From NCBI GenBank assembly GCA_016223145.1, contig JACRPN010000014.1, positions 124,001-188,000 of the forward strand: a stretch of 64,000 nucleotides of DNA, written 5' to 3'. The notes under the pieces are model-generated. The model saw only the letters and a list, made by a program, of their open reading frames with translations, searched no databases and was not told where the DNA came from. This document shows positions 59,926-64,000 of the stretch, one piece after another; position 1 is the first letter of the stretch, and each line of letters begins with the position of its first letter. The DNA is from Armatimonadota bacterium. GTDB lineage: Bacteria; Armatimonadota; Fimbriimonadia; Fimbriimonadales; Fimbriimonadaceae. A program made the translations under genes and the position numbers.

Positions 59926-60876
59926 CTATTTCTGGGCCGCGGGAGCCTTGAACTGCTCGACGTACTTGAGACAACAGGCGCGAATACGTCCACGGATTCG
60001 ATTGATGTAGGCCGCGCGTTCGGTTGGCGAAATGGCGCCTCTTGCGTCGAGCAGATTGAACGTGTGGGAGCACTTTAGCGCCAAGTCATAGGCCGGGTAG
60101 ACCAGCGCCATCGGCCCGGTTTGCACGCCATCTGGGACTTCGCCAGACGTCTCGCGCGTGGTCAGGATCCCTTGCTCGGCATCCCAGTGAACCTTGGTCT
60201 CGATCGTGCGTCTGGACTCGGCTTCGAACATGTCGAACATCTTGAACAGCATTTCGGTGCTGGCGACCTCGAAGTTGTAGACATTGTCTTGCATCTCGAG
60301 CTCCCAGTCCACGCTTCGATAGGACAGAGAATCGGTCCACATAAGGTCCTCCCAGAAGGAGTTTTGGCCGTTCAGCATCAGGCAGAGGCGCTCGGGACCG
60401 TAAGTGATCTCGGCGCATACGGGATTGCACTCGATGCCACCCATCTGCTGGAAGAAAGTGAACTGGGAGATCTCAGTGCCGTCGAGCCAGACTTCCCAGC
60501 CGACCCCGGCAGCGCCGGCAGCTTGGGATTCCCAGTCGTCCTCGACCAGTCGCACGTCGTGCTTCTTCGTGTCGAAGCCAAGCGCATCCAGCGAGCCCAT
60601 GTAAATGTCCACGATGTCGTCAGGGGACGGCTTGAGGATCACTTGATACTGGTAGTAGCGCTGGCTGCGCTGCGGGTTGCGGGTGTACCGACCGTCGGCA
60701 GGTCTGCGTGAGGGCTGGACGTAGGCGACGTTCCACGACTCGGGCCCCAGGACGCGAAGGGAAGTTGCGGGGTGCATGGTGCCTGCCCCGACCTCGATGT
60801 CGTAAGGTTGCAGAATGGCGCAGCCCTGCTTGGCCCAATAGCCGTTGAGGGTGAAGATGAGGTCCTGAAACGTCAC
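59926..60876 (-). CDS. glyQ: Glycyl-tRNA synthetase alpha subunit
   Basis: A 316-residue subunit of the bacterial (alpha2beta2) glycyl-tRNA synthetase, bearing the class II catalytic core. [48 protein letters not shown] and [20 protein letters not shown] are typical. The start is GTG 60876 ([10 protein letters not shown]); only 47 bases separate it from the divergent kdsB. The glyS (beta) gene is not in the window. Confidence 0.96.
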   Translation of the reverse strand: MTFQDLIFTLNGYWAKQGCAILQPYDIEVGAGTMHPATSLRVLGPESWNVAYVQPSRRPADGRYTRNPQRSQRYYQYQVILKPSPDDIVDIYMGSLDALGFDTKKHDVRLVEDDWESQAAGAAGVGWEVWLDGTEISQFTFFQQMGGIECNPVCAEITYGPERLCLMLNGQNSFWEDLMWTDSLSYRSVDWELEMQDNVYNFEVASTEMLFKMFDMFEAESRRTIETKVHWDAEQGILTTRETSGEVPDGVQTGPMALVYPAYDLALKCSHTFNLLDARGAISPTERAAYINRIRGRIRACCLKYVEQFKAPAAQK

Positions 60877-60923
60877 GGGGGAGATTGTACTTGGACAGGG
60901 GGCCTGCGGATAAACTCGGCGCG

Positions 60924-61646
60924 ATGCGCTGCATGATCGTGATCCCGGCCCGGATGGGCAGCACACGCTTTCCCGGCAAGCCGTTGGTGGACCTCTGTGG
61001 ACGCCCGATGATCCAGTGGGTGGTCGAAGCCGCGCAGGTCTCGGGCGTAGCAGACCGAATTCTTGTGGCGACTCCCGATCCTGAGATTGTCGAGGCATGC
61101 GCCAGGTTCGGCGCCGAGGCGGTCTTGACGCGCGCCGACCATCCTTCGGGAACGGACCGGATCGCCGAGGTGGCCGAATCGAGGATCGCCGATGTTTATG
61201 TCAACGTTCAGGGCGACGAACCTCTGATCAAGCCCGAGACCATCCGCGCCTGCGCAGACCCGATGCTGAATGACGCAGCGATCCAGATGGCGTCGGTCTT
61301 CAGCGAGTGCGAGCCGGAGGAGGTGGAGCACCCGGCGGTGGTGAAGGTGGTCACGGATCGAGCGGGTTACGCGCTCTATTTCAGCCGGTATGCGATCCCG
61401 TTCGAGCGAATTCCAAGGGTCGCACCGGTGAAGAAGCACGTGGGCATCTATGGCTACACACGCAAGGCTCTGATGGACTTCGCCACGTGGCCACCCTCGC
61501 CCCTAGAGCAGACCGAGAGCCTGGAGCAGCTTAGGTTCCTGGAGAACGGCGTGCGGATCTTCATGGCGGAAGGGGCAGGGTCGGAGCTGGCGGTGGATAC
61601 GCCTGAGCAGGCGGAGGAGGTCCGCAGGATTCTGGAGGGAGGGTAA
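60924..61646 (+). CDS. kdsB: CMP-KDO synthetase
   Basis: A 240-residue cytidylyltransferase activating KDO for lipopolysaccharide core. [51 protein letters not shown] and [12 protein letters not shown] are canonical, as are [12 protein letters not shown] and [14 protein letters not shown]. Its presence is good evidence for an outer membrane with lipopolysaccharide. ATG 60924 or 60933. Confidence 0.96.
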   Translation: MRCMIVIPARMGSTRFPGKPLVDLCGRPMIQWVVEAAQVSGVADRILVATPDPEIVEACARFGAEAVLTRADHPSGTDRIAEVAESRIADVYVNVQGDEPLIKPETIRACADPMLNDAAIQMASVFSECEPEEVEHPAVVKVVTDRAGYALYFSRYAIPFERIPRVAPVKKHVGIYGYTRKALMDFATWPPSPLEQTESLEQLRFLENGVRIFMAEGAGSELAVDTPEQAEEVRRILEGG

Positions 61647-61650
61647 GGCC

Positions 61651-61749
61651 ATGTATACATTTGTTGTTACGATCCCGATTCTGCTCTTCGTCGGCACTCT
61701 GCTCGCAGTTGCGGTGTGGTATGCCGTGAAAGCTGGGAGGAGCAAGTAG
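61651..61749 (+). CDS. Predicted 32-residue single-span membrane peptide
   Basis: An ORF of 33 codons starting 5 bases after kdsB. It encodes MYTFVVTIPILL, a continuous hydrophobic span through residue 24, then a basic end (YAVKAGRSK), so it would sit N-out. GGAGGGAGGG lies 10-15 bases upstream of its ATG, partly inside kdsB. A hairpin follows its stop at once. Short span peptides of this design often stabilise larger membrane complexes; its partner is unknown. Confidence 0.6.
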   Translation: MYTFVVTIPILLFVGTLLAVAVWYAVKAGRSK

Positions 61750-61750
61750 C

Positions 61751-61797
61751 CTCGTGGCCCAGGCTATAGGGCTCGCTCAGGCGGGCCGGGCCACGAG
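61751..61797. terminator. Hairpin after the small membrane ORF
   Basis: A 10-base stem (CTCGTGGCCC / GGGCCACGAG) around 27 bases that can fold further. It lacks a T-run. It probably ends the kdsB transcript. Confidence 0.65.
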
Positions 61798-61812
61798 CAC
61801 AACAGACGGAAA

Positions 61813-62079
61813 ATGACGCCATCATCGGAGCCTGAAGACCTCTGCATTCGGGTTGCCATCCTGCTAGGAAACCGCAATCGATACCGGGCACGGTTCGACG
61901 CCGAGACATTGATCGGGTTCTATCGCTACTTTGACTTCCCGAAAGATGAGGTCGTACGGGCCTTCGGCGATTACGCTCCCAATGTAGTAGAGAAAGGGTG
62001 GAGGGTCATTTCGGAGTACTTCGGAGATGGCGGCGCTGGCGTCGCAGCGATGTTGAAGCCACCCAAGAGATGGCTGTGA
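61813..62079 (+). CDS. Hypothetical protein
   Basis: 88 residues. RVAILLGNRNRYRARFDAETLIGFYRYFDFPKDEVVRAF and the C-terminal KPPKRWL give a helical basic-acidic protein, possibly nucleic-acid binding. No family recognised. ATG 61813 follows GACGGAAA. Tandem CGCCCGT heptamers lie between it and rel. Confidence 0.55.
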   Translation: MTPSSEPEDLCIRVAILLGNRNRYRARFDAETLIGFYRYFDFPKDEVVRAFGDYAPNVVEKGWRVISEYFGDGGAGVAAMLKPPKRWL

Positions 62080-62136
62080 CAGAATCCGACGCTTCTCTTC
62101 AGCCGCATTGAACCTACGATATACTGAATCACCGCT

Positions 62137-62166
62137 CATCGCCCGTCGCCCGTCGCCCGTCGCTTC
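62137..62166. repeat. CGCCCGT heptamer array just before rel
   Basis: Three to four tandem 7-base units end 9 bases before the rel ATG, where a ribosome-binding site would be expected; none other is visible. Confidence 0.75.
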
Positions 62167-62174
62167 CACCGCCC

Positions 62175-64000
62175 ATGACCTCCCCAGCCTACGAAATCAG
62201 CCACGAATGGGAAGAGCCCCAGGAGCTCATGGACCTGCTTGATCAGATTCGCGAGCAGCATCCTGAGATCGACGTCGCCAAGGTCCGCTATGCCTACTAC
62301 ATGGCCGAGCAGGCGCATGCCGGCCAGACCCGCGACTCCGGTGAACCTTACATCACACACCCTCTCGCCGTAGCGCGCATCCTTGCCGAGCTCGAGATGG
62401 ACGAGGACACGATCGTCGCGGCGCTGCTGCATGACGTGATCGAAGACACGGAGACCTCGCGCGAGTCGATCAGCAAACAGTTCGGGTCTGACGTGCTCGC
62501 GCTGATCGAGGGCGTCACAAAGCTGAAGTTCCAGAACCTCTTGGAGGGCTCCGATGTCCAGCGGGCGCGTGCCGAAAGTACCCGCGCCGCAGAGAATCTT
62601 CGCAAGATGCTCCTTGCGATGGCAAAGGACTTCCGCGTGATCATCATCAAGCTCGCGGACCGGCTCCACAACATGCAGACCCTGGACGCCCTGCCGCCCG
62701 TCAAGCGCACGCGCATCGCCAACGAGACCCTGGACATCTACGCTCCCCTCGCTGCGCGCCTGGGAATCTGGGACGTCAAGTGGCAGCTTGAGGACGCTGC
62801 GTTCCATGCCCTTCACCCTCGGGAGTTTGAGGAGGTGAAGGAGCTTGTGGCCAAGAGCCACCGCCAACGGGAATCGGAGATTCAGCGGGCGATCGTAACG
62901 CTTCGCGAGCGCTTGGAGCGCAAGGGCATGCGACACGTGGAGATCGCCGGCCGCCCGAAGCACCTCTACAGCATCTTTCAAAAGATGGTCAAGCAACGCC
63001 GGAGCTTCGACGACATCCATGACCTCCTGGCTTTGCGCGTAATCGTGGACGAGGTCAGCGACTGCTACCTCGCCCTCGGTGTGGTCCACGAGCTCTGGAT
63101 GCCCATCCCGGGACTCTTTTACGACTACATCGCCAAGCCCAAGCCGAACGGCTATCAGTCGCTGCACACGAAGGTCATGGGCTACAACGGCGAGCCTTTG
63201 GAAGTGCAGATCCGCACCAAGGCCATGCACCGCGTGGCCGAGCACGGCGTGGCCTCGCACTGGGCCTATAAAGAAGGCAAGATCGAGCTCACCGAGGCCG
63301 CGCGCCTGGCAAGGCTAAGAGAGCAGCTCTTCGACTGGTCCAGCGACGCGAAAATGAGCTCCGACTTCCTCAGGAGCCTCAGCACCGACCTCTTCAGCGA
63401 GCAGGTCTTCGTGTTCACGCCGAAGGGCGATGTGCTCGACTTGCCCAAAGAGTCCACTCCAGTGGATTTCGCGTTCCGCGTGCACACGCAGCTTGGCCTG
63501 ACCATCGTTGGCGCAAAAGTGAACGGCGTGATGGTGCCGCTCAACTCCAAGCTGCAGAACGGCGATGTGGTTCAGCTCATCACTCGCAGCAACGCGACCC
63601 CGAGCATGGACTGGATGGAGTTCGTCAAGTCGGCCCATGCCCGCAGCAAGCTCAAGGCTTACTTCCGGCGCAACAGTCGCGAGGTGGACGCCGAGCGCGG
63701 AAAGGACTCGGTCGCCCGCGAGCTGAAAACCCAGGGCGCCGACCCCAAAATGATGCTCACCGAGGACCGCATCAGCGCGATCCTGCCGCACTTCGACGGG
63801 TGCGCAGAGGCGATCGACCTCTTTGCCAAGGTGGGTTCCGGGGTGCTCTCTGCCTTCAGCGTCGCAGCCCGCTTGCGTGGCCCCGAGACCGAGGCCAAAC
63901 CCGCCGACACCATCCACACGTCAAAGTCCCGCGAGGGACGGCTGACGGTCACCTCCGACGGAGTGGACAACATGCTCGTCAAGCGGGCGCGGTGCTGCGA
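62175..64000 (+). CDS. rel: Bifunctional (p)ppGpp synthetase/hydrolase, 3' end outside window
   Basis: 608 codons visible, open to the window edge. The hydrolase domain shows YITHPLAVARI, LLHDVIEDT (HD motif, about residue 85) and KLADRLHNM. The synthetase domain shows GRPKHLYSIFQKM (about 259) and FDDIHDLLALRVIV, PNGYQSLHT and EVQIRT. The TGS domain starts at VFVFTPKGDVLDLP (about 412). The last visible residues, RARCC, begin the Cys-rich region before the ACT domain. It makes and destroys the stringent-response alarmone. ATG 62175 is the only sensible start. Confidence 0.96.
   Translation, partial: MTSPAYEISHEWEEPQELMDLLDQIREQHPEIDVAKVRYAYYMAEQAHAGQTRDSGEPYITHPLAVARILAELEMDEDTIVAALLHDVIEDTETSRESISKQFGSDVLALIEGVTKLKFQNLLEGSDVQRARAESTRAAENLRKMLLAMAKDFRVIIIKLADRLHNMQTLDALPPVKRTRIANETLDIYAPLAARLGIWDVKWQLEDAAFHALHPREFEEVKELVAKSHRQRESEIQRAIVTLRERLERKGMRHVEIAGRPKHLYSIFQKMVKQRRSFDDIHDLLALRVIVDEVSDCYLALGVVHELWMPIPGLFYDYIAKPKPNGYQSLHTKVMGYNGEPLEVQIRTKAMHRVAEHGVASHWAYKEGKIELTEAARLARLREQLFDWSSDAKMSSDFLRSLSTDLFSEQVFVFTPKGDVLDLPKESTPVDFAFRVHTQLGLTIVGAKVNGVMVPLNSKLQNGDVVQLITRSNATPSMDWMEFVKSAHARSKLKAYFRRNSREVDAERGKDSVARELKTQGADPKMMLTEDRISAILPHFDGCAEAIDLFAKVGSGVLSAFSVAARLRGPETEAKPADTIHTSKSREGRLTVTSDGVDNMLVKRARCC

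Overview
The window is a GC-rich (estimated near 60%), gene-dense stretch of a bacterial chromosome. It carries kdsB (KDO, hence lipopolysaccharide and an outer membrane), PEP-CTERM proteins, many secreted peptidases and beta-propellers, a tricorn-type protease and a twin-arginine Gfo/Idh/MocA protein. I infer a Gram-negative environmental heterotroph, most likely from Armatimonadota (Fimbriimonas-like). Planctomycetes- or Verrucomicrobia-type relatives cannot be excluded. I see no phage, insertion sequence, CRISPR array or replication origin.

Layout. 1-11.5 kb: the end of a tricorn-like protease, an LTxxQ protein, acyl-CoA dehydrogenase, a GspG-like pseudopilin, a nucleoside-sugar epimerase-like gene, a purB broken by a repeat, an MntA/HepT pair coupled to rarA, and a heme-binding envelope protein. 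11.6-20.2 kb: purD, a DUF4139 protein, nitronate monooxygenase-like, SGNH hydrolase, a membrane protein, DinB and GNAT. 20.2-34.8 kb: a secreted amidase, a 1718-residue glycosidase/esterase fusion, a YncE-phosphoesterase lipoprotein, a lone GspE/PilB ATPase, a YdbS/YdbT pair and phenylalanine 4-hydroxylase. 34.9-45.9 kb: tRNA-Thr and tRNA-Tyr, a lipoprotein, ilvE with a McsA-like partner, an Asp-box protein plus thioredoxin-fold protein, a PEP-CTERM protein, an oxidoreductase, a CsgG-like protein and an S9 peptidase. 46-55.9 kb: two PEP-CTERM/HAF proteins, a UroD-family methyltransferase, M28 peptidase, glyA, envelope and TolB-like proteins, MOSC, and another PEP-CTERM protein. 56.1-64 kb: pyrH-frr-uppS, a secreted protein, glyQ, kdsB, a 32-residue membrane peptide, and the start of a bifunctional (p)ppGpp enzyme (rel).

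Housekeeping functions (purine and pyrimidine nucleotides, ribosome recycling, undecaprenyl and KDO supply, glycine and tRNA charging, stringent response) alternate with exported degradative enzymes, as in a heterotroph feeding on polymers and peptides.

The most unusual property is the repeat load. Short tandem arrays with 7-10-base units, and at least three dispersed repeat families, lie in most larger gaps and also inside at least six conserved genes, nearly always preserving frame. The exception is purB, where a palindromic repeat brings an in-frame stop and then offers a possible ribosome-binding site and TTG start for the second half. The same units recur tens of kilobases apart. This resembles cyanobacterial STRR heptamers and Rickettsia palindromic elements, and is the best candidate here for an undescribed system.
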